From NCBI RefSeq assembly GCF_021165955.1, contig NZ_CP088952.1, forward strand, positions 186,001 to 250,000: DNA of 64,000 bases, read 5' to 3'. The notes beneath the pieces were generated by a model. The model searched no databases, had not been told where the DNA came from, and was given only the letters and a program-made list of their open reading frames with translations. This DNA is from Massilia endophytica. GTDB taxonomy: Bacteria; Pseudomonadota; Gammaproteobacteria; Burkholderiales; Burkholderiaceae_D. The position numbers and the translations under genes are program-made. Below are positions 1-8,031 of this stretch, piece by piece (the first letter of the stretch is position 1; the number at the start of each line of letters is the position of its first letter).

Positions 1-387
1 GCTCATGGTGTCGATCTCGGGCGGCGACTTGCAGTCCAGGCGGCCGGACAGGCCCGTGCCGCGCTGGTCGATGAGCACGATGTCGCGCGTGGCGCGCACG
101 CGGCGGAAGGCGGCGTTAAGGATGGCGAGGTAGTCGCTGCCTGCCTGGCCTGGGCCGCCCGCCAGCACGAACAGGGGATCGGGACGGGCCGCCTCGCGGA
201 AGGCGGGGGCCACGGTGACGTGCAGGCCGAGGGTCTTGCCCGGCTGGGCGTAGTCGAGGGGCACATCCACCTTGACGCAACGAACGGTTTCCTCGGTGCC
301 GGGCAGGTGGCAGCTCTTGCCGGGCGCCGCCTGGGCGGCGAGGGCGCCCAGCAGCAAGGGCAGGGCGAGGCAGAATCGTTTTCTCAC
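1..387 (-). CDS. Secreted alpha/beta hydrolase, N-terminal part (cut by window edge)
   Basis: The gene runs off the left edge, so only the first 129 residues are visible. A GTG at 387 is preferred over the in-frame ATG at 399, because GGAG lies six bases before the GTG while the ATG has no ribosome binding site. The product starts with a basic stretch and hydrophobic core ending in AAQA, a good Sec signal peptide. It is followed by a mature region with LAGGPGQAGSDYL, the oxyanion-hole GGPG motif of S33/TAP-type alpha/beta hydrolases, and VLIDQRGTGLSG, also typical of that family. The nucleophile elbow would lie beyond the edge. The family contains tripeptidyl and proline aminopeptidases and esterases, and the substrate cannot be told. 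Confidence 0.8.
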   Translation of the reverse strand, partial: MRKRFCLALPLLLGALAAQAAPGKSCHLPGTEETVRCVKVDVPLDYAQPGKTLGLHVTVAPAFREAARPDPLFVLAGGPGQAGSDYLAILNAAFRRVRATRDIVLIDQRGTGLSGRLDCKSPPEIDTMS

Positions 388-469
388 TAGCAACTCCATG
401 GAAGGCGAAGGGCAATAGTAGCCAGCTCTTGTATTTCAGGCAATGGGTCTCGGCAAGGAATTGGGCGGC

Positions 470-499
470 TTGACCGGTCCAGTCAGGCCGGGCTATAAT
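470..499 (+). promoter_or_regulatory. Sigma70 promoter of rplM-rpsI
   Basis: TTGACC at 470-475 and a perfect TATAAT at 494-499 are separated by 18 bases. Transcription would start near 506, leaving a leader of about 100 nt before rplM. The leader holds a short CCGC/GCGG stem around 546-563. Ribosomal protein leaders are often autoregulatory, but I see no recognisable L13 leader motif here. Confidence 0.8.
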
Positions 500-607
500 C
501 GTCAGCTTTCCGTTCGCTCAGGAAAAGCTATAACAAGGCTGCGTCCGCTGATTCAAGGGCGGAACCACCATTTGAGCGTTTTTAAATCTTCTATTAGGAA
601 GTCAAAC

Positions 608-1036
608 ATGAAAACTTTTTCCGCTAAGGCTCATGAAGTCCAGCGCGACTGGTTCGTGATTGACGCGACGGACAAGGTCCTCGGCCGTGTTGCCAGCGAA
701 GTGGCACGCCGACTGCGCGGCAAGCATAAGCCAGAATTTACTCCTCACGTCGACACCGGCGACTTCATCGTCGTGGTGAACGCAGGCAAACTGCGTGTGA
801 CCGGCACCAAAGCCACCGAGAAGACCTACTACCGCCACTCCGGCTATCCGGGCGGCATCTACGAGACCAACTTCCTGAAAATGCAACAGCGTTTCCCAGG
901 CCGCGCTCTCGAAAAGGCAGTGAAGGGCATGCTGCCGAAGGGTCCTCTGGGCTACGCCATGATCAAGAAGCTGAAAGTGTACGCCGAAGGTTCGCACCCG
1001 CACGCTGCTCAGCAACCTAAAGCACTCGACTTCTAA
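608..1036 (+). CDS. rplM: 50S ribosomal protein L13
   Basis: 142-residue L13 (uL13) of the large ribosomal subunit. It starts MKTFSAKAHEVQRDWFVIDA, the usual betaproteobacterial N-terminus, and AGGAAG stands about seven bases upstream of the ATG at 608. An in-frame upstream extension reads through the promoter and leader and is discarded. The family signature around the GxYPGGIYE-like segment and the basic C-terminal helix are present, and the length is normal. It is cotranscribed with rpsI, which starts 9 bp after its stop, the standard rplM-rpsI pair. Confidence 0.98.
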   Translation: MKTFSAKAHEVQRDWFVIDATDKVLGRVASEVARRLRGKHKPEFTPHVDTGDFIVVVNAGKLRVTGTKATEKTYYRHSGYPGGIYETNFLKMQQRFPGRALEKAVKGMLPKGPLGYAMIKKLKVYAEGSHPHAAQQPKALDF

Positions 1037-1045
1037 GGAACTGAC

Positions 1046-1438
1046 ATGATCGGTAACTACAACTACGGCACCGGCCGTCGCAAGAGTGCAGTGGCTCGCG
1101 TGTTCATCAAAGTGGGCACTGGCCAAATCATCGTTAACGGCAAGCCAGCGTCCGAGTACTTCTCGCGCGAAACCGGCCTGATGGTGATCCGCCAGCCGCT
1201 GGAACTGACCGGCAACGTCGAGCGTTTCGACATCAAAGTGAACGTGCATGGCGGCGGCGAGTCCGGCCAGGCAGGTGCAGTGCGCCACGGTATCACCCGC
1301 GCCCTGATCGACTACGATGCAGGCCTGAAGGGCGATCTGGCCCGCGCCGGCTTCGTGACCCGCGATGCTCGTGAAGTCGAGCGTAAGAAGGTCGGTCTGC
1401 GCAAAGCACGCCGCGCAAAGCAGTTCTCGAAGCGTTAA
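1046..1438 (+). CDS. rpsI: 30S ribosomal protein S9
   Basis: 130-residue S9 (uS9) of the small subunit, whose C-terminal tail reaches the ribosomal P site. The N-terminal YGTGRRKSAVARVF block, the GGGESGQAGAVRHGI block and the strongly basic ending KARRAKQFSKR are all family hallmarks. It is the second gene of the rplM operon, with an AAGGAACTGAC ribosome binding region before the ATG. A strong hairpin terminator follows at 1474-1503. Confidence 0.98.
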   Translation: MIGNYNYGTGRRKSAVARVFIKVGTGQIIVNGKPASEYFSRETGLMVIRQPLELTGNVERFDIKVNVHGGGESGQAGAVRHGITRALIDYDAGLKGDLARAGFVTRDAREVERKKVGLRKARRAKQFSKR

Positions 1439-1473
1439 TTCCGCTTCCGTTCCGGTCTTTGGCCGGAGCCCCG

Positions 1474-1503
1474 AAAAGCCGCTGGTCCGCCAGCGGCTTT
1501 TTT
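1474..1503 (+). terminator. Rho-independent terminator of rplM-rpsI
   Basis: A 10-bp stem AAGCCGCTGG/CCAGCGGCTT with a TCCG loop (1476-1499) runs into six consecutive T residues. The A residues on the 5' side would give it weak activity in the other direction as well. Confidence 0.9.
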
Positions 1504-1586
1504 GCTTTTGGGCTAGGGTAAACAGCATGTTTACAGTGCTGATAAAATACATTCCCCTCATTTAATTTATTGGCAAGGAAGAGAAC

Positions 1587-2624
1587 ATGATCAAAGTTGG
1601 CATCGTCGGCGGCACCGGCTACACCGGGGTTGAACTGCTGCGATTGTTGGCAGTCCATCCCAACGTGCAGCTGACCGCCATCACGTCGCGCAAAGAGGAT
1701 GGCCTGCCCGTGGCCGACATGTATCCTTCCCTGCGCGGCCGCGTGCCGCTGGCCTTCTCGGCGCCGGACAAGGCCGACCTGGGCCAGTGCGACGTGGTCT
1801 TCTTCGCCACCCCGCACGGCGTGGCCATGGCCCAGGCGCCCGAGCTGCTGGCCAAGGGCGTGAAGGTGATCGACCTGGCGGCGGACTTCCGCATCAAGGA
1901 CCGCGCCGTCTTCGAGCAGACCTACAAGATCGACCACACGGCGCCCGAGCTGCTGGAAGAGGCCGTGTACGGCCTGCCCGAGCTGAACCGCGAAGAGGTG
2001 AAGAAGGCGCGCCTGATCGCCAATCCGGGCTGCTATCCCACCACCATGCAGCTGGGCTTCGTGCCGCTGCTGAAGGCGGGCCTGGTCGATGCGTCCAACC
2101 TGATCGCCGACTGCAAGTCGGGCGTATCCGGCGCTGGGCGCAAGGCCGAGATCGGCATCCTCTTCTCCGAGGCGAGCGACAACTTCAAGGCCTACGGCGT
2201 GGCGGGCCACCGCCACACGCCGGAAACCTCGGCCCAGCTGCAGCGCTTCAGCAAGGACAAGGTCGGCCTCATCTTCACGCCGCACCTGGTGCCCATGATC
2301 CGCGGCATGCACTCGACCCTGTACGGCCGCCTGACGCGCGAGGTGAGCAACGAAGAGCTGCAGAAGCTGTTCGAGGACGCGTATGCCAACGAGCCGTTCG
2401 TGGACGTGATGCCCTTCGGTTCGCACCCCGAGACCCGCAGTACGCGCGGCGCCAATGTGCTGCGCCTGGCGCTGCACCGTCCGGGCAACGGCAACACCGT
2501 CATCGTGCTGGTGGTGCAGGACAACCTGGTCAAGGGCGCCTCCGGCCAGGCCGTGCAGTGCATGAACCTCATGTTCGGGCTGGACGAAGGTACCGGCCTG
2601 AACAACATCGCGCTGCTGCCTTGA
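1587..2624 (+). CDS. argC: N-acetyl-gamma-glutamyl-phosphate reductase
   Basis: 345-residue type 1 ArgC, third enzyme of arginine biosynthesis, which reduces N-acetylglutamyl-5-phosphate to the semialdehyde with NADPH. The N-terminal Rossmann motif GGTGYTG covers residues 8-14, and the active-site Cys is C149 in ANPGCYPT. HTPE near residue 212 and the C-terminal QDNLVKGASGQAVQ block are also typical. AAGGAAG precedes the ATG. It lies after the ribosomal terminator, so it has its own promoter, which I could not assign with confidence. A small membrane protein gene follows after 10 bp. Confidence 0.97.
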   Translation: MIKVGIVGGTGYTGVELLRLLAVHPNVQLTAITSRKEDGLPVADMYPSLRGRVPLAFSAPDKADLGQCDVVFFATPHGVAMAQAPELLAKGVKVIDLAADFRIKDRAVFEQTYKIDHTAPELLEEAVYGLPELNREEVKKARLIANPGCYPTTMQLGFVPLLKAGLVDASNLIADCKSGVSGAGRKAEIGILFSEASDNFKAYGVAGHRHTPETSAQLQRFSKDKVGLIFTPHLVPMIRGMHSTLYGRLTREVSNEELQKLFEDAYANEPFVDVMPFGSHPETRSTRGANVLRLALHRPGNGNTVIVLVVQDNLVKGASGQAVQCMNLMFGLDEGTGLNNIALLP

Positions 2625-2634
2625 GCGGCGGCCG

Positions 2635-3318
2635 ATGAGCCGTCCCGAAGGGGTGGTCGAGCAAAAGGCGCCGCTGGCGGTGCGCATTGGCGGCGTGGCC
2701 GTCGTGCTGGCGCTGGCGGGCGGGCTGCTGATGTGGGGGCTGGACCTGGGCCAGCGCCTGATCGGCGCCAGCCGCGCGCCCGCGCCCACCGTGACCATCG
2801 AGCATGAACCGGCGCCTGCCGCATCTGCGGCCGCGTCTGCCCCTGCTGCCACCCCGGCCGTGGCATCCGTGCCCGCCGCCCCGGCACCGGCCCCTGCCAC
2901 GCCGGCAGAAGCGGCAAGCGGCGAGAGCGGCCAACTGGCCGCCGATCTCGCCCTGCTGGAAAGCATCCTGCCACCGGTCAAACCCGGCGCCGGGCTCGTC
3001 ATCCGCGGCATGCAGGCGCGCATGGCCACCCCGCGCCAAGTTCACTACACGGTCCTGCTGGGTTATGGCCCAAAGAAGGGGCAGGCGGCCTTCGAAGGCC
3101 AGCTCAGCCTGGTCCTGAGCGGCAGCAAGGACGGCAAGCCCGTGCAGCTGCGGTTTCCCACGGACGAGGGCGCCGAGCGCTATCGGCTGAGCGTGGAAGA
3201 CTACCAGCGGGTAGACGGCACGCTGGACCTGCCTGAAGGGCTGACGGCTGCCGCACTGGAAGTAAGCCTGAGCCGTGAGGGCAAAGTGCTTGCCACTCAG
3301 TCAACATCCATAAAATAG
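2635..3318 (+). CDS. Single-pass membrane protein downstream of argC (DUF6776-like C-terminus)
   Basis: 227 residues. A transmembrane helix at about 18-38 is followed by an Ala/Pro-rich linker (about 45-90). A folded C-terminal domain of about 130 residues then contains LLESILPPVKPGAGLVIRGM and a beta-rich stretch. Its layout and position recall the DUF6776-type proteins that sit between argC and erpA in other Burkholderiales, but the central coiled coil of those proteins is missing, so the assignment is by resemblance only. It probably shares argC's transcript (10-bp gap). The C-terminal domain should be periplasmic. Function is unknown. Confidence 0.75.
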   Translation: MSRPEGVVEQKAPLAVRIGGVAVVLALAGGLLMWGLDLGQRLIGASRAPAPTVTIEHEPAPAASAAASAPAATPAVASVPAAPAPAPATPAEAASGESGQLAADLALLESILPPVKPGAGLVIRGMQARMATPRQVHYTVLLGYGPKKGQAAFEGQLSLVLSGSKDGKPVQLRFPTDEGAERYRLSVEDYQRVDGTLDLPEGLTAAALEVSLSREGKVLATQSTSIK

Positions 3319-3396
3319 ACACTTGAAATGCAGCAAAAAGGCCGCATAAACAGAAGCGAAATGCGGACGGTCAGAGCATGCGCGTCGGCAAAGGTC

Positions 3397-3402
3397 TATA
3401 AT
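3397..3402 (+). promoter_or_regulatory. Candidate -10 box of erpA
   Basis: A perfect TATAAT lies 29 bases before the erpA start, but the matching -35 position (around 3374) is poor. It could be activator-dependent, and other erpA genes are regulated by IscR. I do not see a clear IscR site. Confidence 0.4.
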
Positions 3403-3431
3403 GGACTAACGATTTTTAGTAGGAGTACCAA

Positions 3432-3794
3432 ATGAATGCAGTAGCCGAAGCACAAGACGTGATTCCCTCGCCGATCATCTTTACCGACAGCGCGGCCGAG
3501 AAAGTGGCGCAGCTGATTGAAGAAGAAGGCAATCCCGACCTGAAGCTGCGTGTCTTCGTGCAGGGCGGCGGCTGTTCCGGCTTCCAGTACGGCTTCACGT
3601 TCGACGAAATCGTCAACGAAGACGACACCACGATGGTAAAGAACGGCGTCCAGCTGCTGATCGACTCGATGAGCTACCAGTACCTGGTAGGCGCCGAGAT
3701 CGACTACAAGGACGACCTCGAAGGCGCCCAGTTCGTGATCAAGAACCCGCAAGCCACCTCCACCTGCGGCTGCGGCAGCTCCTTCTCCGTCTAA
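3432..3794 (+). CDS. erpA: Iron-sulfur cluster insertion protein ErpA
   Basis: 120-residue A-type carrier that passes [2Fe-2S]/[4Fe-4S] clusters to apo-enzymes. The three cluster-ligand cysteines are present: C48 in GGGCSGF and C112/C114 in TCGCGSSF. A strong AGGAG lies upstream of the ATG. It stands alone between the argC-linked gene and the convergent anmK. A hairpin terminator (3809-3842) and then a 127-bp palindromic repeat separate it from anmK. Confidence 0.96.
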   Translation: MNAVAEAQDVIPSPIIFTDSAAEKVAQLIEEEGNPDLKLRVFVQGGGCSGFQYGFTFDEIVNEDDTTMVKNGVQLLIDSMSYQYLVGAEIDYKDDLEGAQFVIKNPQATSTCGCGSSFSV

Positions 3795-3808
3795 GCAAGT
3801 CCATCCCG

Positions 3809-3843
3809 AAGCGGCGGACAGCCCCAGGCTGCTCCGCCGCTTT
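3809..3843 (+). terminator. Hairpin terminator after erpA
   Basis: AAGCGGCGGA pairs with TCCGCCGCTT (10 bp), and the stem extends after a C/C mismatch by AGCC/GGCT over a short loop. Only three T residues follow, so termination may be partial. Confidence 0.65.
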
Positions 3844-3848
3844 GCCGT

Positions 3849-3975
3849 TTACAGCCGCGCTCGTGTCCACTTCTGGTGCCAGGGAAGAAAAATGGACACG
3901 AACTCAGCGCTAAGTTGCTAGGGCCGAGCTCGTGTCCAAAAATCTTCCCTGGCACCAGAAGTGGACACGGGCTGG
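3849..3975 (-). repeat. 127-bp nested palindromic element, copy A
   Basis: Two 40-bp arms (3862-3901 and 3930-3969) are inverted copies differing only in a short A/T run, around a 28-bp loop. Each arm is itself bounded by CGTGTCCA and TGGACACG, so it can also fold alone. The core is TCTGGTGCCAGGGAAGA. The reverse complement has the same start (CCAGCCCGTGTCC), end (CGGCTGTAA), loop landmarks and length as the copy at 33591-33717. Copy A begins five bases after the anmK stop codon, on the minus strand. A transcript would form a very long hairpin, so it may act as a terminator or RNA-stability element between convergent erpA and anmK. Confidence 0.85.
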
Positions 3976-3979
3976 ACTG

Positions 3980-5080
3980 TTAGCGGGGGTAGAGGGCGCC
4001 GAGGATGCGGTCGCCGCGGGCGCCTGTCACCGCGGGGAGGTTGCCCGCGCGGCGTTCGTCGAAGCGGTGGGCGAGCCAGGCGAAGGCCATCGCTTCCACG
4101 TGGTTCGGCGGTACACCCAGCGCTTCCGTGGACTTGACTTTCACCGTGTCGCCGAGCTCGGCGGACAGCATGCCCTTCAGCGTGCCGTTGTAGGCGCCAC
4201 CGCCACATAAATACACGCCGTCCACTCTGCCGCTCGAGGCGGCCTTGATGGCGTCCGCCAGGGTCAGCGCCGTCAGCCGCGTGAGGGTGTGCATCACGTC
4301 TTCCGGGGCCGCGCTTTCGAAGCCTTTCAGTTGCTTGTCGAGCCAGGTAGCGTGGAAGAGGTCGCGGCCCGTGCTCTTGGGCGCGGGCTGGGCGAAGTAG
4401 GGCTCGGACAGCAGGACCTGCATCAGCCCCGGCACTTCCTTGCCGCTCGCGGCCCAGGCGCCATCGGCATCGTAGTCCTGCCCTTTGTGGCGGCCGATCC
4501 AGAGGTCCATCAGGACGTTGCCCGGGCCGGTGTCGAAGCCGCTGACGCCGCCGTCCGCGCCCAGCACCGTGATGTTGCCGATGCCGCCGACGTTGGCCAG
4601 CACCCGCGTCTTGCCCTTTTCCCCGAACATGTCCTGGTGGAAGGCGGGGACCAGGGGGGCGCCTTGCCCGCCGGCCGCAATGTCGCGGCTGCGGAAGTCG
4701 GCGATGATGTCGATGCCGCACAGCTCGGCCAGCAGGGCGGGGTTGTTGGTCTGGCGCGTGAAGCCCAGCTCGGGACGGTGGCGGATGGTCTGGCCGTGCA
4801 CGCCCGCCGCCCGCACGTCCGCCGCCTTCATGCCGCCCTTTTCCAGCAGCAGGCGCACGCATTCGGCGTAGACCTTCGCCAGCTCGTTGGCGGCCAGGCC
4901 TTCACGCTCCAGCTCGTTCTCCGAGGCGGCCTGCAGGGCCATCAGTTCGGCCCGCAGCGCGGCCGGGAAGGGCAGGTGGGCCGACGACATGGTGCGCGTG
5001 GCGCCCGCCCAGAAATCGACCAGCACGCCGTCGACACCGTCCAGGCTGGTCCCGGACATCATTCCGATAAATAAGCTCAT
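3980..5080 (-). CDS. anmK: Anhydro-N-acetylmuramic acid kinase
   Basis: 366-residue kinase of the ASKHA fold that converts 1,6-anhydro-MurNAc, released by lytic transglycosylases, to MurNAc-6-phosphate during peptidoglycan recycling. The N-terminus MSLFIGMMSGTSLDGVD carries the family phosphate-binding GMMSGTSLDGVD at residues 6-17. GGIGN, the FDTGPGN block and VYLCGGGAYN are also in place. Length is normal. It lies next to the M23 endopeptidase gene in the same direction with 162 bp between, a sensible cell-wall neighbourhood. Confidence 0.96.
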   Translation of the reverse strand: MSLFIGMMSGTSLDGVDGVLVDFWAGATRTMSSAHLPFPAALRAELMALQAASENELEREGLAANELAKVYAECVRLLLEKGGMKAADVRAAGVHGQTIRHRPELGFTRQTNNPALLAELCGIDIIADFRSRDIAAGGQGAPLVPAFHQDMFGEKGKTRVLANVGGIGNITVLGADGGVSGFDTGPGNVLMDLWIGRHKGQDYDADGAWAASGKEVPGLMQVLLSEPYFAQPAPKSTGRDLFHATWLDKQLKGFESAAPEDVMHTLTRLTALTLADAIKAASSGRVDGVYLCGGGAYNGTLKGMLSAELGDTVKVKSTEALGVPPNHVEAMAFAWLAHRFDERRAGNLPAVTGARGDRILGALYPR

Positions 5081-5190
5081 GGTTCTCCACCAGGGTTTGC
5101 TGTGGCTATTGTGCCACTATCAACAGAGTGTTAGCCAGCGAACAGTCCGCTATTTTGTTGCTGGATATGATGGAGTCATGGTGAGGGAGG

Positions 5191-5219
5191 AAGAAAAACG
5201 GCGCCCGCGAGGGCGCCGC
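5191..5219 (-). terminator. Rho-independent terminator of the M23 peptidase gene
   Basis: On the minus strand CGGCGCCC/GGGCGCCG (8 bp) with a 4-base loop is followed by TTTTTCTT. It lies 24 bp after the peptidase stop and separates it from anmK. Confidence 0.85.
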
Positions 5220-5242
5220 TATTCACCAGCGAACCGGACAGC

Positions 5243-6628
5243 TTACTTGGCTGCCAGGACGCCGTTGTTCGAGCCGCCCGCAGGACGCAGCAGCGCGAAG
5301 CGGTGGATCATTTCGCCCGAAACGGTCTTGAAGCGCGACATTTCGGCGGCCGTCAGCGGGGCCTGGGGCGCGATGTTGAGCTTGCCCGGATCCTGGGCCT
5401 GGCCCGCCACGCGGAACTCGTAGTGCAGGTGGGCGCCGGTGGACCAGCCGGTGGTGCCGACATAGCCGATCAGGTCGCCCTGGCTGACCTTGCTGCCCTT
5501 GCGCACGCCCGGCGCGAAGCGGCTCATGTGGGCGTAAGCCGTGGTGTAGTTGTTCCAGTGCTTGAGCACGACCACGTTGCCATAGCCGCCCTGCACGCCC
5601 GCGAAATCGACCACGCCGTCGCCCGCCGCGCGGATCGGGGTGCCGGTCGGCGCCGCGAAATCGATGCCCTTGTGCGCCTTCCACTGGCCCGAGATCGGGT
5701 GCACGCGCATGGAGAAGCCGGAGGAAATACGGCTGAATTCCAGGGGCGACTTCAGGAAGGCCTTTTTCAGCGCCTTGCCGTCGAAGCTGTAGTAGCCGCC
5801 GCCGCTCTTGCTGGCAGGGTCTTCAAACCACACGGACTGATAGGTCGTGCCGCGGTTGGTGAATTCGCCGGCCAGGATGCGGCCTGCGCGCACGAACTCG
5901 CCGTCCTGCCAGAAGGTCTCGTACACCACATTGAAATGGTCGCCGCGCTTCAGGTCGGAGCGGAAGTCGATATTGGTCGAGAACATCTCCACGATCTGGC
6001 GCACGATGGAATCGGGCAGGCGGGTGCCGTCCTGGCTCGAGTCGGTGGCCGCGAACAGGCTGGTGGTGATGGTGCGCGCGTGCATCTCGACGCGGCGCTC
6101 CAGTTTCGCCGCCGTTTCTTCGGCCACGAAACTATCTCCCTTGCGGGTGATCGAAATATTCTTGACGGGGATGTCCTTGCCGTCGACCACGGTGGCGCGC
6201 AGCCACAGCAGGTTGCCTTCCTCGTCCGTCTGGGCCTGCACGCGCTTGCCGGTCTTGAGCTGCATCACCGCCTTGGCGACCTGGTCCTTCTTGATGAAGG
6301 TCTCTGCGGCCTCGTCTTCAACGCCCAGGCGCTGCATCAGGGTGGCCAGGGTGTCACCGGCGCGGATGCGCTCTTCGTGCACGTATTTCTGGCTGCCGTC
6401 CTGTGCTTCGAGGGCCGCAATCTGGGAGGAGAGGTTGGGCAGCTCGATATTTTGGGAGATCGTTTTAACGGGCAGATCGCTCGCATCGGGGGCGAGCGGC
6501 GCGACGCCGGCAGCACCGAAGGTGCATACCGCGAGTGCCAGCGCCGAGGCGCTGATGATGCGGGCCTTGCGTGTCGAACCTAGCAGATTGTACAAGCGCG
6601 AGCTTGTGAACTTGTTTATAGGGTTCAT
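5243..6628 (-). CDS. M23 family peptidoglycan endopeptidase, membrane-anchored
   Basis: 461 residues, MepM/Csd3-like. A hydrophobic segment at about 22-42 is a signal anchor or signal peptide. A LysM/OapA-like N-terminal region (about 85-190) with AGDTLATLMQRLGV follows, then a second Csd3-type domain. The C-terminal LytM domain has the zinc ligands H319 and D323 (HKGIDFA) and H402 in HLHYEF, with H367 and H400 as the other conserved histidines. All are present, so it should be active and would cut peptide cross-links in the periplasm to allow wall growth. It is divergent from tyrS, with about 146 bp between. Confidence 0.92.
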   Translation of the reverse strand: MNPINKFTSSRLYNLLGSTRKARIISASALALAVCTFGAAGVAPLAPDASDLPVKTISQNIELPNLSSQIAALEAQDGSQKYVHEERIRAGDTLATLMQRLGVEDEAAETFIKKDQVAKAVMQLKTGKRVQAQTDEEGNLLWLRATVVDGKDIPVKNISITRKGDSFVAEETAAKLERRVEMHARTITTSLFAATDSSQDGTRLPDSIVRQIVEMFSTNIDFRSDLKRGDHFNVVYETFWQDGEFVRAGRILAGEFTNRGTTYQSVWFEDPASKSGGGYYSFDGKALKKAFLKSPLEFSRISSGFSMRVHPISGQWKAHKGIDFAAPTGTPIRAAGDGVVDFAGVQGGYGNVVVLKHWNNYTTAYAHMSRFAPGVRKGSKVSQGDLIGYVGTTGWSTGAHLHYEFRVAGQAQDPGKLNIAPQAPLTAAEMSRFKTVSGEMIHRFALLRPAGGSNNGVLAAK

Positions 6629-6774
6629 GCAATCAGTTAAAATTTGCCGCTTGAACTTAAGGAATTATTGCTGTTTTGTTCTAAGTCGTTGATTTCATTG
6701 GGCAGGATTGATGGGATCGGGCATTATAGCAAAGTCCGCCGCCCTGCCAACACTTCGAGAAAATTTCGCTATAC

Positions 6775-8031
6775 ATGGATACAAATTCCCAGCCGGGCAA
6801 GAAAGTTGTGACGCCGGTCCTCCCGCTCAGCGACAAAGTCCAGGAGGCGCTCGCCATCGCCAAACGCGGCGTGGACGAGTTGCTGATCGAAAGTGAGTTC
6901 GCCCAGAAACTGGCGCGCTCCGAGCAGTCGGGCGTGCCCCTGCGCATCAAGCTGGGCCTGGACCCGACGGCGCCCGACCTGCACCTGGGCCACACGGTGG
7001 TGCTGAACAAGATGCGCCAGCTGCAGAACCTGGGCCACCAGGTGATCTTCCTGATCGGCGACTTCACCTCCATGATCGGCGACCCGTCCGGCCGCAACGT
7101 GACCCGCCCGCCGCTCACCCGCGAGCAGATCGAGCTGAACGCCCAGACCTATTTCAAGCAGGCCTCGCTCGTGCTGGATCCGGCGAAAACGGAAATCCGC
7201 TACAACTCCGAGTGGTGCGACCCGCTGGGCGCGCGCGGCATGATCCAGCTCGCTTCGCGCTACACCGTGGCGCGCATGATGGAGCGCGACGATTTCGCCA
7301 AGCGCTTCAAGAATGGGACCCCCATTTCGGTCCACGAGTTCCTCTATCCGCTGATGCAGGGCTACGATTCGGTGGCCTTGAAGGCCGACCTGGAGCTGGG
7401 CGGCACGGACCAGAAGTTCAACCTGCTGGTGGGCCGCGAGCTGCAGAAGGACTGGGACCAGGAGCCGCAGTGCATCCTCACCATGCCCCTGCTGGAAGGC
7501 CTGGACGGCGTGGAGAAGATGTCCAAGTCCAAGAACAACTACATCGGCATCACCGAGCCCGCCAACACCATGTTCGCCAAGGTGATGAGCATTTCGGACA
7601 CCATGATGTGGCGCTACTACGAGCTGCTGTCCTGGAAGTCCATCGACGAGATCGCCGCGCTGAAGCAGGCCGTGGATGGCGGCGCCAATCCGCGCGACGC
7701 CAAGGTGGCCATCGCCCAGGAGATCGTGGAGCGCTTCCACTCGCGCCAGGCGGCCGAGGATGCGCTGGCCGACTTCGTCAACCGCTCCAAGGGCGGCATT
7801 CCGGACGACGTGCCGGAAGTGGCCGTGGGCGGCGCGCCGGTGGGCATCGCCAGCCTGCTGAAGCAGATCGGCCTGTGCGCCTCCACCTCGGAAGCGAACC
7901 GCATGATCGACCAGGGCGGCGTGCGCCTGGACGGCGCTGTCATCAGCGACAAGGGCCTCAAGGCCGAAGCCGGTACTTTCGTGCTGCAGGTGGGCAAGCG
8001 CAAGTTCGCCCGCGTGACCTTGTCGGCATGA
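6775..8031 (+). CDS. tyrS: Tyrosyl-tRNA synthetase
   Basis: 418-residue class I synthetase of the TyrRS type with HLGH at 70-73 (HIGH box) and KMSKS at 248-252. The C-terminal S4 RNA-binding domain runs from about 350 to 418 (LLKQIGLCASTSEANRMIDQGGVRLDG). It charges tRNA-Tyr. The stop overlaps the dtd start (ATGA), so the two are translationally coupled. This makes biochemical sense, because D-aminoacyl-tRNA deacylase removes D-Tyr mischarged by TyrRS. Confidence 0.97.
   Translation: MDTNSQPGKKVVTPVLPLSDKVQEALAIAKRGVDELLIESEFAQKLARSEQSGVPLRIKLGLDPTAPDLHLGHTVVLNKMRQLQNLGHQVIFLIGDFTSMIGDPSGRNVTRPPLTREQIELNAQTYFKQASLVLDPAKTEIRYNSEWCDPLGARGMIQLASRYTVARMMERDDFAKRFKNGTPISVHEFLYPLMQGYDSVALKADLELGGTDQKFNLLVGRELQKDWDQEPQCILTMPLLEGLDGVEKMSKSKNNYIGITEPANTMFAKVMSISDTMMWRYYELLSWKSIDEIAALKQAVDGGANPRDAKVAIAQEIVERFHSRQAAEDALADFVNRSKGGIPDDVPEVAVGGAPVGIASLLKQIGLCASTSEANRMIDQGGVRLDGAVISDKGLKAEAGTFVLQVGKRKFARVTLSA

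Noticed and set aside
443..607. N-terminal extension of L13
   Set aside because: The extension reads through the -35/-10 promoter and the leader; family length and AGGAAG support the ATG at 608.
1293..3029. A 578-codon minus-strand open frame opposite argC
   Set aside because: No motif, composition typical of antisense to a high-GC gene, and it would cross the rpsI terminator.
3432..3794. IscA rather than ErpA
   Set aside because: Both share the Cys pattern, but the N-terminal PIIFTDSAAEKV, the length of 120 residues and the lack of isc genes nearby favour ErpA.
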